The notes under the pieces: generated by a model
Databases searched by the model: none
Told to the model about the DNA's origin: nothing
What the model saw: only the letters and a program-made list of their open reading frames with translations
Made by a program: the position numbers and the translations under genes
Assembly: GCA_014084085.1 (NCBI GenBank)
Contig: NPFB01000046.1
Coordinates: 4,685 to 68,684 of the forward strand
DNA length: 64,000 nucleotides
Direction: 5' to 3'
From: Hondaea fermentalgiana
Lineage: Eukaryota; Sar; Bigyra; Thraustochytrida; Thraustochytriidae
Shown: piece by piece, positions 48,401 to 58,895 of the stretch
Layout of the letters: every line of letters begins with the position of its first letter
Position numbering within the stretch: position 1 is the first letter of the stretch

Positions 48401-49858
48401 ATCATCATGATCGAGCTTTTTTCCTTCCAAAACGAACTTTTGCGCCGAAAGCTCGTCCTTTTCGAGAACTGCAGAGTGTAAGGCTCGGCCATAACGCAGC
48501 TCGCTACTCTCTGGAAAGCGCATGATGGCCTCGCGGTATTTGTCCTTGAGAAAGCGGGGTCGATCGACATTTTCCTGATGAACGAGATGAGAAACGATTA
48601 GCTGGACGCCCTCATGGGTTTGCAAAGCTGCCTCGAGTCTGTCTTGGGCGCAGCGCTCTTTTGCAAAGTATTGGCGGCCTCGCATGCCCCGGAAAAGGCG
48701 TTGGAGATTGTTTGCAGAACGGCATCGTGCCATCTCGAGTGCTTCTTGCTGCAATTCTTGCCGTCTTGCTGCTACGCGACGTCGTGCGATAATTTGGCGT
48801 CGGAAACATTGAATTTGCAATGCTCTTTTCTTTTGATCCATGTACCGCTGACGGCCAACGATAGTTCGGCCAAACTCCCCAAGACGTTGTGCAGCGTCTC
48901 GGCGTTGTGCCGCACAACGTCGTGCAAGAAGTGCCCTCCATGCGGATGCAATCGCGGCAATCGCTTGTGCTTGCAACTTGAGACGTTGTCGGACAAGAAA
49001 GCCACGAGCGCAGCTCTGTGCGATGACGGCGCTTGCGTGTTCGAGTGCAATTCGGTCAACTTCCTCTTGGCGTGCGCGCGCCCGAAGTCGTCCCTGATGC
49101 CCACGGTAGACTCTCGATATCGTCAGCGAGGCCTCATGACGTCGTTTTCCTTCCCTCATTCGGGCCACGCGAGCACGAGCCTCTGCGCGACGTTGCATGG
49201 CTTGAATTCGAGAGGCGCAGGAAAAAATCATTGCCTCGCGTGCCGCTTTTCGCTCTCTGACGCAATATACAGCTAAAATGACGCGCCACCAGCACTGTAC
49301 TTTGGTCGCTGCAAAATCGCCCTCGTGCCGCTGCTGATTCCAACTTTGTGCTGATAAATTATCGAGATCACAAGTCTCTAATTGTGCGAATGGGCCGGAC
49401 CGAAGGATTTCCTTTGTGATGCGAGCCTCACGAAGCTCGAGGTCTGTGCTCTGAGGTCTGTCCTTGACAACCTTGAGTCTTTGCCCAGGCTTGAGCGTGC
49501 GCAGACCAGAGAGACGAAGCCGAAAGCGCGCGTTATCTCGCAGCTGATCTATGTGGTCAACGTCCAATCGATAAGCCGCCGCCCTCATGGTTGCTCGAAG
49601 GTTATCTTGAGAAGGCTTTGCGGATGCGCGCTTGGCGCCCATGCCAGCATTTTGCTCTTGCGATTTTTGCCTCAATTTTTTCGGAGATTTCTCGTGCTTT
49701 CTTATCTTTTTCTCATACGGCGAGCAGCTAGACTCTGGCGTCGCATTGGGAGCAATGGGCCATCCGGACTCGCCACGGTCATAGACAGCGTCCTCGGCCG
49801 TCACCGGCGTCCGCAACGCGGGCAGACGCGCTCTTCGTTTTCGTCGCTGGCGTGCCAT
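45425..49858 (-). CDS. Large IQ-motif protein
   Basis: 1477-residue protein. Two blocks of IQ-type calmodulin-binding helices are visible. The first is around residues 190-420 (TKVQCWWRVILAVYCVRERK; ASRIQAMQRRAEARARVARM; NNLQRLFRGMRGRQYFAKER), the second around 960-1060 (AAIQVQRVFRGMQGRREADR; ATRICTCARRYLARLRF). After each block comes an alpha-helical stretch with TPR-like spacing of small and hydrophobic residues. The middle (about 530-900) is a globular region of unknown type. The C-terminus is Ala/Glu-rich, then helical. Such proteins are often cytoskeletal or flagellar/centrosomal, but this is only inferred. The ATG is in a strong context. It converges with the NIPA-like gene, only 50 bp apart. 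Confidence 0.75.
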   Translation of the reverse strand: MARQRRKRRARLPALRTPVTAEDAVYDRGESGWPIAPNATPESSCSPYEKKIRKHEKSPKKLRQKSQEQNAGMGAKRASAKPSQDNLRATMRAAAYRLDVDHIDQLRDNARFRLRLSGLRTLKPGQRLKVVKDRPQSTDLELREARITKEILRSGPFAQLETCDLDNLSAQSWNQQRHEGDFAATKVQCWWRVILAVYCVRERKAAREAMIFSCASRIQAMQRRAEARARVARMREGKRRHEASLTISRVYRGHQGRLRARARQEEVDRIALEHASAVIAQSCARGFLVRQRLKLQAQAIAAIASAWRALLARRCAAQRRDAAQRLGEFGRTIVGRQRYMDQKKRALQIQCFRRQIIARRRVAARRQELQQEALEMARCRSANNLQRLFRGMRGRQYFAKERCAQDRLEAALQTHEGVQLIVSHLVHQENVDRPRFLKDKYREAIMRFPESSELRYGRALHSAVLEKDELSAQKFVLEGKKLDHDDDGFLMMERIFAMATRVGGQTRTRGHLHRALLNIWCHPAREQMAIELLERVAGDLGDPAAAKLAERMLARFEKEIQAKSFHFRCGSQDAVAFVRKDFAGELLAWRRGHNYLFRVRYAVTTNEHQTWMVAELVVTTRETREVVSQLDRRDLLQAGCEDDLAHKLTEMLDVVRTADGVARIFLKFTQEPFPMMTALIPSTGSHLNVIAFPAKPDAEHVLDVILHASDLALGEDYRLEISNDEMKALFADEEGLLLARTRPGWRRKCKPLIAKLVSLLDLADLAVPSVGDLVVSIEPRYLRYMNASLQSQASTKRPKWYRLGRVVERSGLQFRMTPLREKKPQGSLLFEDLEDGKPTLKASSAKGAKAQDSTYWLGLEDVRLARVREGKLPSTLELVGPRVRINEPPDLARSFRLEKQRRKLILCGEARKTEAASNVAAIQVQRVFRGMQGRREADRALEDFAASQIAEAWRLRVVLMRKVREHALAYRHQEAATRICTCARRYLARLRFEERRRACFGDTGLRVAMRHLDYQRNGGTSDAVDRCLAMLTFDLAESYTIQTLEMVSLRFADALKVEPSHPDILAGSAILAPQRTWVEKGTLEDALSAAQDESACRLDQAGIEAFRLTYQLYLQRITRLWCNNPVSVLQVALAERLVFHNAEEAFVAASHAKRLVQQDTECGVAKTARTARAAKELETAAQKEAQSAGEKDEATAGEEPGAKSETETEVAASPADKTAEKSSKTLTKAAHRDTVSLAVTLNFAVCCLFRLKTRWAMRRILHWWSRKRSKSPRLNATFCKTWRLQNEKSHAWLRYAWRLHAFDEGSADEIELAYAQAMNDAKRQNNADAIFMVACSQDLFQLAQGRHPSSSALAKDPRRFWQSPLNGLRRILEFGTLQEPCTKAILFLHAALMQWHAGQNAAASLRLLTQAMALDPTSVELNIGCSGLRRAMAHPIEIEKRSPLVPPPAESTAEADDDEEDEPLHDSKVAEREPCGL

Positions 49859-50550
49859 GGTCGACTGTATTCGAGAGCTACCGTCGGTCGACGCTTGGCC
49901 TGCTACTGCTACTCTACGTGCCTAGTCTTTCCTTCCTCTTCCCTGATGGCAAAGTGGTCCGAAAGTCACTGTGGCACATGCATTGGCATACTTTTCCATT
50001 GTTCGCATTCATTAAGAGCCGCTGGCCATGGTGGCTGGCTGGCTGGCTACTCGTATTGTTATTCTTTGTGGGGAGACGGGAGGAGGAAAGAGAGAGAAAA
50101 GAAGAAGAAGAAGAAGAGGAAGAGGCACTTTTGCAAGGCTTTCGCAATCACAACACGACCCGAGACTCGCGTCCCGGATGATGGTGAGCTACAACAGTAG
50201 AGAAACCCGGAATTCTTCTCGGGCAACACTTCCGTCAGCCCGAGCGGCCTGGCAGCGAGACCGTGGGCTTTCTCGCCCATGATACGGGTACCGATACCTC
50301 TCCTTGATCCGGGGCGCCGGGCGGCTTGCAAGACACGTCCGTCGTAACGGATCGAAAAGATAGCAAGAGGGACAAAGAGGTCTATCGACCATAGGCCGCT
50401 TCGGAACTCGCGCGCCCGAGAGCGAGCAAGTCGACTTCGCTGCTCGCTGCGCGGCCCGGCGGCGCGGGCGCAGCGCGGTCGCCGCTGCCAGGGAGCTCGC
50501 GACGTCTGCGCGGCGCATCCCGCGCGCTCTCGCCTCTCCTCTCTGAGGAG
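49859..50550. other. Divergent promoter region
   Basis: 692 bp between the starts of the IQ protein and the coiled-coil protein. It contains short GGCT and GAA runs around 50030-50120. No gene seen. Confidence 0.55.
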
Positions 50551-53500
50551 ATGGCGAGCGCCGACGACGAAGGCGGCCCCGTGGAGGGCGAGGATGGCGG
50601 CGAACTCGAGCAGCAAGACCTCCAGCAGGAGCAGCAGCAGCTTGAGCAGCAGCAGCTTGAGCAGCAATCGCAGCCACGACAGCAACATGACGTGGGGCCG
50701 CAGCAGCGCGAGGTGCGCGAGCTCCGCAAGGCGCTGGAAAGCAGAGATCACGCGCTGCGCGAGATCAAGACCAAAACAAAGGAGTTTGTGCAAAAGCTGC
50801 GCGCGGATATTGCACAACGCGACGAAGAGCTCAAGGCTGCCGCGGAGCGTGAGCAGACGCTCAAATCGAAAGCTCGATCAGCCGTCACCAAGCTCCAAGA
50901 AAACCTGGCTCAAGTGAAAACACAACTTGAGGATGCGCACGTAAAACTCAACGAGACCCAGGGCAAGGCAGACGAGGCCGAGCAACTGCGGGAAAAGCTC
51001 GCTCAAATTGAGACGGGCGAGCTCGCGAGTCGAAATGCCGCCGAAACCCAAGCGCAAGAGCGCATCTCTTCTTTGGAAGCCGACTTGGCTGTTGTTCGAA
51101 AACAGCTCGCAGAGCGCATCGACGATGCGGAGACGCAGGCCCAAGAACGCGCCGCACTCGAAACCAATCTTGCCGCTGCGAAGGCTCAGATCGAAGCCTC
51201 GCAAAGTCTCGAGCAAGAGTTTGCCAAGGCCAAAGATAAATTTGCCCAGGCTGAGGCCGCCCGGGACGAAGCGCAAGCGCGCATCGTCAACTTGGAGGCA
51301 AATCTTGCAGATGTCAGTTCAAAGGCACAGGAAGAATCTGCTCGCCTCGCAGCGCAACTTGAGGAGAGCCACGAGCAGCTTGCTAGGATTCAAGAGCAGG
51401 TCTCTGAGGCAAAGAACGGTCAAGAAGCGAGCTCGGCGGAAAGGCAAGCGCATGAACGTATTGCGGCCCTGGAGGCGGACCTGGCTGACGCCGCGAACAA
51501 AGCCGAAGAAGCCAACGCAGATCTTGCTGCAGTGCGCAAGGAGCTTGTCGATACGAGAGCAGAACGCGATGCCAGTGCACGCGATGTGGATGCTACAGTA
51601 CGCGAGAGAATAGCAGCTCTTGAGGCGGAGATCGCTCACGCCAAGAACGCCGAGGTTACGAGCCCAAGAAGCACGGGTGCGAGTGCTGCAGTACCTGAGG
51701 AGGACTTGCTAGGGTTCGGAGACATGGAAGTTTCCTCTGCAGCAGCTGAGCCTGGTCCGCCTGCGAAGGACGCTATCGAAACACACGAGACTGACTGGGA
51801 ACGACTTTGCCGAGACTTGCAAGAAGAGGTCAATGACTTGCGAGACAAACTCGCCACGCGAGACAAGTTAGCTGGGCTGGAGCAAAAGGGCCTCGAGTCG
51901 CGCCGCGATTTTGATATCGAGGAAGAAGAAGAAGAAGAAGAAGTATCTGCCGCGCCCAGTCGAAACGAGGAAGATGGTGACGACAACGACGACGACGACG
52001 ACGACAAGGTCGCCAATCAAGGTAACGCTGCGTGGCGCGCGCAGGTTGACGAGCTGGAAGAGACAGTTGCGCGGCTGCAGAGTGAACGTGAAGCCAGTAC
52101 AAAAACCTTTGCCGAAGCGGAGAATGCTCATCAGGAGCGTATCCTTGCCTTGAAGTCCCGGGTGCAAGCACTTGAGGAGGACTTGGCGGAAGCGAAGCGG
52201 GACAGCGCCGAGACGTCGGCAGCCCAATCCAACGAAACCAAGGCTGCTCTCGAGGCCGCGCTTGCAGAGAAGCAGTCAGCGCTTGATGAAAGTGCACAAT
52301 CTCTCTCTCAAACGCAAAATGAACTTGCAGAGGCGCGGCGTGCTTTGGAGGAAGCGCAAGCAAATGCCGCGGAAGCGTTGGACAAGGAAGGGAAGGTCTC
52401 GCGAGAAAAGATCCAAGCGCTCGAACGGAAGCTGGCGGAAACAGAGAGCGATCTCGCCGCCGCCGCGGCATCCAACACCCAAGAACACGCCCTCATCGCC
52501 CAGCTGCAGGGAAAGCTGACGGATCGCGAGGGCGCGGTCGCGTCCCTCGAAACACAGCTTTCCCAAGCCCAAGCGACCGCCAACGCACGCGAGACCGCGC
52601 TGGGTGAGCTTGAAACTGCACTCGCAGAAGCGAATACAGCGTCGGCCAAGGCAGGAGAAGACGCCGCTGCGCTTCGCACCGAGCGCGACCATGCTGCAGA
52701 ACAGCTTCGCGAGTACGAGGAAAGGTCTGCCCAAGATGTGGAGTCTCGCGAACGTGAATTGGCAAGCCTCAAAGAGGTTCTTCGCGAGAGCGAATCAGAC
52801 AGAGACGAGCTTCGGGAGGCGCTCGCGCGCGCGAATGCGAGTATTGCCCGACTTGAGGAAGCGGAAGTAGCGATGCAAGCTCGACATCGCGAAGAAATTG
52901 ACCGTTTTGAGCGCGCGCAAGAAAAGGCCGAGGCCGGACATCGTGAAGCACTACAAAGCGTGCAGGAACGTCAGGCACTCGCTGTGGCCGCGCGCATCGA
53001 GCAAGAGTCCCTGGTGGAGCGTCTCGAAGACGATTTAAAGCGCGAGCGCGCCGAGGCGAGCGAGATGAAACGCAAGGCCAAGGCTTATGTCGATGCATTG
53101 ATGAAAAAGCAAGGCGACGCCGTGCAAGCCGCACGAAGCGAAGCGGAGAAAGAAGTCGCGGCAGCAACCAAAGCTCATGCCGCCGAATTGGAGACCTTGC
53201 GCGAGGAGCTGGAGTCGGCGCAGCATGAGTTGGCATCCTTGGCGCAAGTAAAAGATGCGCGCATCAAGGAACTCGAGGGTTTGCTTGTGGAGACAGCCTC
53301 CGCAACGCGGCGCGAGGCCGAGGCGATTCGACTTACGGAGCAGGAGATGCAGTCCATCGTCGATGCCAAAGCGGAGGAGGTTCGCACGCATAAGCGTTTA
53401 CGACAGCAGGCCAAGAAGGAAGCGCTGTCTCTGGCATCGCAAGTCGAGGATCTTCAAGAGCGATTGCAAATGATGACTCGTCGCGTGGACAGCGTATTGT

Positions 53501-54162
53501 TGCCCCGGTTGCGGGAAGCCTCGTCGTCGGCGCGAGACATTGAGTGGCGCCTGGATGCGGCGTTGTCTGCAAATGAGGCGCAGGATCATCGGAGTCGCGT
53601 GCAGAGCTTTGGCAGCTCTGGCCGCATAAGCTCCTTTAGCCACGCTTCTGTCGCCACGGACTCATCAAACGATGGCCTCGATGTGGGGTCTGACGATGAG
53701 AACGATGACGAAGAGGCCAATGTTTTCGGCCATGGTGCCGCGGCGATGGGCAGCAAGAAGGAGGACGAGGAGAACGAGGGCGGTGCCAGGGCAAGACGGC
53801 CAAGCGAGGATGCTTCGCAGCAGCAGCAAGAGCAGCGCAAGTCGAACATGCAGGCCTCTGCGGCCCGCGTGGACCGTCTCCAGCGGCAGCTCGCCGTGCT
53901 TAATTCATCTCTCGCGCGCATTCAGGGGAAGTCGCGCGAGATTTGCGACCTGGCGCTCGAGGAAACTTCGCCATGGACCGTGCTTTCTGACAGTCTTCGT
54001 CGAACGGTGGAGGACTGTTTCGTGAGTCGGACGGCGCCTGCGCCTCGAGGAGTGGTGACGGCGCCGGCTTCTGCTGCTGCTGCTGCTGCTGTCTCTTCAT
54101 CGCGACGAGCTCCTCGCTACGTCGAGCTTTCCCAGCATCAGTCTATGAGCTCTGAGAGTTGA
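50551..54162 (+). CDS. Long coiled-coil protein
   Basis: 1203-residue protein that is almost entirely coiled coil from residue ~15 to 1010, rich in Glu, Ala, Gln and Arg with repeated phrases such as AQERIxxLExDLA. It is interrupted by an acidic hinge near residues 450-490 (EEEEEEEE and DDDDDDDK) and a Ser-rich acidic break near 1035-1090. It ends with a short helical segment (ARIQGKSREICDLALEE) and a disordered Ser/Ala tail. I see no GRIP, myosin head or other tethering domain, so golgin, centrosomal or other scaffold roles remain open. The ATG starts a Gln/Glu-rich N-terminus partly encoded by CAG repeats. No introns are evident. Confidence 0.75.
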   Translation: MASADDEGGPVEGEDGGELEQQDLQQEQQQLEQQQLEQQSQPRQQHDVGPQQREVRELRKALESRDHALREIKTKTKEFVQKLRADIAQRDEELKAAAEREQTLKSKARSAVTKLQENLAQVKTQLEDAHVKLNETQGKADEAEQLREKLAQIETGELASRNAAETQAQERISSLEADLAVVRKQLAERIDDAETQAQERAALETNLAAAKAQIEASQSLEQEFAKAKDKFAQAEAARDEAQARIVNLEANLADVSSKAQEESARLAAQLEESHEQLARIQEQVSEAKNGQEASSAERQAHERIAALEADLADAANKAEEANADLAAVRKELVDTRAERDASARDVDATVRERIAALEAEIAHAKNAEVTSPRSTGASAAVPEEDLLGFGDMEVSSAAAEPGPPAKDAIETHETDWERLCRDLQEEVNDLRDKLATRDKLAGLEQKGLESRRDFDIEEEEEEEEVSAAPSRNEEDGDDNDDDDDDKVANQGNAAWRAQVDELEETVARLQSEREASTKTFAEAENAHQERILALKSRVQALEEDLAEAKRDSAETSAAQSNETKAALEAALAEKQSALDESAQSLSQTQNELAEARRALEEAQANAAEALDKEGKVSREKIQALERKLAETESDLAAAAASNTQEHALIAQLQGKLTDREGAVASLETQLSQAQATANARETALGELETALAEANTASAKAGEDAAALRTERDHAAEQLREYEERSAQDVESRERELASLKEVLRESESDRDELREALARANASIARLEEAEVAMQARHREEIDRFERAQEKAEAGHREALQSVQERQALAVAARIEQESLVERLEDDLKRERAEASEMKRKAKAYVDALMKKQGDAVQAARSEAEKEVAAATKAHAAELETLREELESAQHELASLAQVKDARIKELEGLLVETASATRREAEAIRLTEQEMQSIVDAKAEEVRTHKRLRQQAKKEALSLASQVEDLQERLQMMTRRVDSVLLPRLREASSSARDIEWRLDAALSANEAQDHRSRVQSFGSSGRISSFSHASVATDSSNDGLDVGSDDENDDEEANVFGHGAAAMGSKKEDEENEGGARARRPSEDASQQQQEQRKSNMQASAARVDRLQRQLAVLNSSLARIQGKSREICDLALEETSPWTVLSDSLRRTVEDCFVSRTAPAPRGVVTAPASAAAAAAVSSSRRAPRYVELSQHQSMSSES

Positions 54163-55990
54163 CGTCAAAAGAATCTGTGGTGAGGATTCATCGAGATAGG
54201 GCCCAGGCTCCAGGACGCAAAGCTTGTGTCTGTCTCTGCAGTGTTAGTGGCGCGCCCATCCTGCCGCCAAAACGGTGGAGTCTACCGCGTAGCTGCGCCT
54301 GCCTTTGATGGCTGAATTAAGAATCGACGAATGAATAAAAGAATGAATGAAAAACAGAAGGCTGAGCTTAGGTTCGAGTCCGGCCCCGGTGTAGCTCTCG
54401 CCTACTCATCCTGCATCACTTGTGAGCTCGTTGACGTTTGATGCCCTAAACGCTTTGTGACGCACCCTCCGGCCCTCCTGTTCTGCCCTCCTCGTGCGTG
54501 GAAATAATTGTGCAATCATCTTGATTCGCGGCCAGCAGCTGCAGCAAGCACGACGCGCAGCTGGCGCGGCTCGCGGTGCGGCTGTGGCAGGCTGCACACG
54601 GTCGTCGGCAAGTGGAAATGGGATCAAGGCTCTGTCTGCAGCTTGCCATGCTTCGCTCGCAGTTCAAGTTGGCGGGCGAGCCATTAGGAAAAAGCGAGTT
54701 CTGCGCCAAACAAGCGAATAGCGAGCTGGATCTGCAACCAACGTCGCACTTGAGGCTGCTGCCACGGTATACCACCAAGCGTGGCTGCGGCTCGATCATC
54801 AGCACCAGGCAGGGCAGGTCCGGCCGGGTCGGCACGCGGACGGACCACACCGAGGAAAGAGCGTCGGGAACTCCGCGCCCCTGCATGACGTACGGAAGGC
54901 GTCTGCGCGACGTCTTTATGGTTATCATGTGCGCGCAGCTGCAGCTGCAGCATCGCCGCGATGCGACAACTCGAAGTGCGCGGCTTTAGGTCTCGGCGGC
55001 ACGCGCTGCGCCTCCTGCCGAGACGCCCCGCGCGCCCCCCTCTCTCGTGCTCCCCGCGCGGATCCTCGGCGCACACCGGGGGCATTCAGGGCGCGACGCG
55101 CGCGAAGAGAGATTTGCCCGGCCAAGATTTAGACCGTTGAGTGGAGGCGATCCGCGACACGCACCCGCGTCGCGCGCCCTTGCGCGCCGGCACACCGGGC
55201 GCTCGCGCGGACTGCACAGACTGCCTGCACAAAACGCGCTGCCTGCCCTCCCGCTTCCGCACGCCCACTCGCCCGCACGGACGCACATCGATCGGCCGGC
55301 CGGCCTGCGTCCTTCCTGCCTCTGTTCTGCTCGGCCTTTCTGGGACGCGTCCATCTTCTCCCGGTCGCTCGCTCGCCTTCGTACGTACCCCAAGATCCTC
55401 GCTCATCGCGCCCCGTCCGTGCACTCCCAGTCTGGCCAGCCGCGCCGCTCGCGATGCGAGCCGCGGCCGCGCTGCCGCTGCTCTCCCCTCCCTCCTCTCC
55501 TGGCCAGCCAGCCAGCCCTCGCGGCCATACTTCACCCGCCGCTGCGTCCCAGCGCAGCGCGTGCAGCGTCGGTCCATCCATCTCCGCATCTCCTCACCTC
55601 CTCGTCTCCTCGCGCAGCGCAGCGCTCTCGCCGCCAGACCTGCTTCGCCGGCGCCGTCGCGCAGCTCGGAAGACCGCGCGGGAGCTCGGCCCGGGCTGGC
55701 GCGCGCAGAGCGGAGCGGAGCCGAGCAGGGCAGGCAAGCTCGAGCGGAGCAGCGGGCAGAGTCAGAGTCGGCGGGCGGGGCGTCTCTCTTTAGGGGTCTC
55801 GGGAGCCAGGAACTGGCGGCTTGGCTGGCTGCCTGGCGCGGCAGGGCGAGGGCGAGGGCGAGCGAGGGCAGACGCGCTTCGAGGCCGGCGAGCGGAGCGG
55901 AGGCTGCGCGGAGGGCTGTCTGCCTGCCTGTCTGCCTGCCTGCCTGTGTCTGGAGCTGGCGAAGCTGGGGCTGCGGCTGGGCTCTTGAAG
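54163..55990. other. Large intergenic/leader region
   Basis: About 1.8 kb. A sequence resembling a tRNA B-box (GGTTCGAGTCC at 54371) lacks matching stems. From 54990 the DNA is extremely GC-rich, and from ATG 55454 it is open in frame with the following gene, but the product is low-complexity Arg/Ser/Ala. Confidence 0.5.
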
Positions 55991-57310
55991 ATGGTGTCTG
56001 TCTTGGGGAGGGAGGACGTGTGGGTCCCGTGCACGAGCGCGGAGTCGCTGTGCGAGGAGAGCATGCCGTTCGGCGCCGCCGGGGTGTGCAATGTGACGAC
56101 CGGGATTTGCGCGTGCCCGGAAGGGTACTCGGGCAAGGACGACTGGATGCTCTTCAACGACTGCCGCGTTAACGAGGACCTGCAGCTCGCCGTCTGGGTC
56201 ATCGCGGTCTTCATCGCCGTCATCACCTTTTGCACCTCGACCTTTGGCATCATCTACCTGCTCTGCCACTGGAACATCGCCGACAAGCAGTTGCGGCGAC
56301 TCTCGAGCATGCACCCCAAGCTACAAAAGGCAAACTCCAAGACGAGCCTCTCCTCCTTTGACTCCCCGCCCCCGTCACCCGTTGTCACGCGCGAGTCCCG
56401 CCTCGAGTCGCTCGAAAGGATGCCAACGCCCAACGAGTCCTTGCGCTCAAAGCGCCGCACCAAGCAGATCCGCAAGCGCCAGCGCTGGACCTTTCTCAGC
56501 ATGACCCTCTTCCTCGCATGGTCCTTTGGGGCCATCATGTACTACCTCTCCTTCTTGGCCGGTAACTACCGCTACGACAGCTTCTTTGCGCAGGACTTTG
56601 GCATGTGCCTCTCGGCCACCTCGATCTTTGCCGGACTGTGGGCCTTCTTTCTCATCTGGTTCCAGCAGCTCCCCTCGCTGCGACTCTACGGCAAGCTCTT
56701 CGGCGTCGAGTCTCTCCTCATTCGCCGCCCAAAATTCGTGCAGTACTCGACGTACGCTCGTATTGCCGCCATCAGCATCATCAATGTGGTCCTGCTCCTC
56801 ATCTACCCTTACGCGGTCGACACCAGCGTCGAGGCCCAGACCATGTTAGACTCTGTCCTGCTCATTTTTCTGACGATCTATGTGCTCGACTTTGTTGTCA
56901 CGGCGCTCTTTCTCGCGCGGATCCTGTACAAGCTCTTCATGACGCTCAAGACGCTGAGCAACCTCGCCAAGGAGCGCGGCGTTACCAGTGGTGCTGAACA
57001 GACCACCTTCAACAAGGCTCTGGCGACCATCATTATCGTCACGAAAGTCATCCTTGTACTCGGCCCGATTGCAGTGCTGCTTCTGATGGCTGCGGCCTTT
57101 GTCAGGTCCGTACGAACGCGCATGTATCTCGCCCTTAACCTCGTTGTTCTCATCGGCAATCTCGTCTGCGCCTTTGCAGTCTTTATTTTCGTCTTTCGCC
57201 TTGCCGGCGAGAAGCGCCGACGATCGCTGCCGAGCGCGCCTACCAACATGGACTTTTCCTCTGACGACGAGGAGGCCGTCTCGCCTTCCGTCTCGCACAT
57301 GCGTCTTTGA
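55991..57310 (+). CDS. Seven-transmembrane receptor-like protein with a Cys-rich EGF-like N-terminus
   Basis: 439 residues from ATG 55991 (MVSVLGRED). An N-terminal ectodomain of about 55 residues carries six Cys in an EGF-like pattern ending CNVTTGICACPEGYSG and NDC. Seven hydrophobic helices follow: LAVWVIAVFIAVITF; FLSMTLFLAWSFGAIMYYL; CLSATSIFAGLWAFFLIWF; IAAISIINVVLLLIYPYAV; VLLIFLTIYVLDFVVTALF; ATIIIVTKVILVLGPIAVLL; LNLVVLIGNLVCAFAVFIF. A long basic/Ser-rich first intracellular loop and an acidic Ser-rich tail are present. The topology suggests a GPCR-like receptor, but no class-specific motif was recognised. An upstream in-frame ATG at 55454 would add 179 low-complexity residues; I treat them as leader. 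Confidence 0.68.
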   Translation: MVSVLGREDVWVPCTSAESLCEESMPFGAAGVCNVTTGICACPEGYSGKDDWMLFNDCRVNEDLQLAVWVIAVFIAVITFCTSTFGIIYLLCHWNIADKQLRRLSSMHPKLQKANSKTSLSSFDSPPPSPVVTRESRLESLERMPTPNESLRSKRRTKQIRKRQRWTFLSMTLFLAWSFGAIMYYLSFLAGNYRYDSFFAQDFGMCLSATSIFAGLWAFFLIWFQQLPSLRLYGKLFGVESLLIRRPKFVQYSTYARIAAISIINVVLLLIYPYAVDTSVEAQTMLDSVLLIFLTIYVLDFVVTALFLARILYKLFMTLKTLSNLAKERGVTSGAEQTTFNKALATIIIVTKVILVLGPIAVLLLMAAAFVRSVRTRMYLALNLVVLIGNLVCAFAVFIFVFRLAGEKRRRSLPSAPTNMDFSSDDEEAVSPSVSHMRL

Positions 57311-58895
57311 TTTTGTGTTTTTTGGGCGAGAAAGCTTCTTTCATCCCCTCCCGTCACCTTATTCCCCCACAAGTCCACCAAGAATACTGGTAGCCATGGC
57401 CCAAATCAATCACCTGTTCCACGCCATCATCGTCCGCAAGCGGCATGCCGACGAATGTAGTAGAGACTTGCTGTCTGGCAATTCCGCTCAACCAAAAATG
57501 TGTTTATTTTTCAATTACTTTACCACGTGCCCGCATACCACATCCATTTTCACTCATCACGGCCATCATCTTTCTACAACACACGCCGAATGCAAACTGA
57601 CTGAGCTGAGGAAAACCGAGCTGTCTTGACGAGGTGTCCGTCACCCGCCACTCTCCGGACCTCCAGGCCTCCGGCGCGCCACACTCCTGGTCGCGTGGCC
57701 GGTCTCTCGCGCTCGGGACATCCTTGTCGCCCCGGGAAGTCCCGGGGGTCACAGCGTTGTCGCCAGCCAGGCCGCAGTTACCCGCGCCGACTCCAGAACA
57801 AGCGCGCCAAGCGTTTCCTGCCAAGCGCGTTTCACCAAGCGCGCTCCGCGCGACGCTAAAGAACGCGTGCCAGCCATTCCGAGCAGCACCGTCCCGGCGC
57901 GGGACTCCAGAGGTGCGACAAGCGGCGCGGAGTTCCTTTTCTTCCTTTCTGAACAAGGTTCGTGCGACACGTTGCGAACATCATCGTAAGCGTCGGAGCC
58001 CCCGCGGACCTGAACTTTACAAAAAGAGGGAGAATAAAAATGAATAACGCGAAAGAGCACGAGCAGCGGGGGCAAGATGACTCCATTCAACATCGGCAAC
58101 TTCATAGCAGAAAAACGAACAAACAAAAAAGCTCAAAGTTTAAAGGAGTTCGGGAAGCGAAAAACGGATTTCTGCTCTGTTCATGTATTATCAAACTACT
58201 TTCTCATTGCTCTGACCTTTGGCCAAAAAAAAAGCTCCGTAAAGGTCGCCATCGCGCGGACTTTTTGGCTAGCTGGCGTGGATGCCATCATATTGAGTCG
58301 AGTCGCGTCGCGTCGCGGCGCGTCGCGTAGCGTTGTGATCAGGCGGCGAGCAAGACGGCCTGCAAGCCGGAAAGAATCCGCGCTTGGGGACATGACCGAA
58401 TGCCACGCGCCGGCACTGACGCCGCGTGTGGCCACAGGGACTTAACGCGGGCAGACGTGCAGGACGCGTGGCGCGCCACGCTCATCAGTGCACTGCCCTT
58501 CTCTGCACTGCAGGGGCTAGGCTGAGCTAAGCTGAGCCCGGTTTACCGGCTATGCGGTCTCAAGGGGACTTGGAAGGAGCCCTCGCAGCCGGTCAGCGCG
58601 GAGCGGAAGAGCCTGCGCAGGCCCGCGGCTTTGTCTTCCCTTTCGCCGCGCACCGTCTTCCCGCGCTCTCGCGAGCGAGCCGGCCCGCGCCGCGAGCCAG
58701 AGAGGACGGTCTCGTCGCCGGGGACACGACACGGCCTGGCTGCAGCCCCGCCGGACACTGGGTTTGCAAGCGGGAGTGGACTAGAGCCGGAAAAGAAGAA
58801 GAGAGAGACTCGTTTGCGAGGGGGGCGCGAAAGCAAAACGCAATCGTGTTGGACTCGACACCTTTTCAACACACATATACACACACCAACGAACG
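57311..58895. other. Intergenic region, no supported gene
   Basis: About 1.6 kb. It includes a degenerate (GTCGC)n run around 58297-58331. No coding or RNA feature supported. Confidence 0.5.

Noticed and set aside
54361..54400. Possible tRNA (B-box GGTTCGAGTCC at 54371)
   Set aside because: The T stem pairs at only two or three positions, the acceptor-stem partner is missing upstream and no A-box was found.
55454..55990. N-terminal extension of the 7TM protein from ATG 55454
   Set aside because: The 179 added residues are low-complexity Arg/Ser/Ala/Leu from a GC-extreme leader with tandem repeats and contain no signal peptide directly before the ectodomain; could still be real if transcripts show translation.
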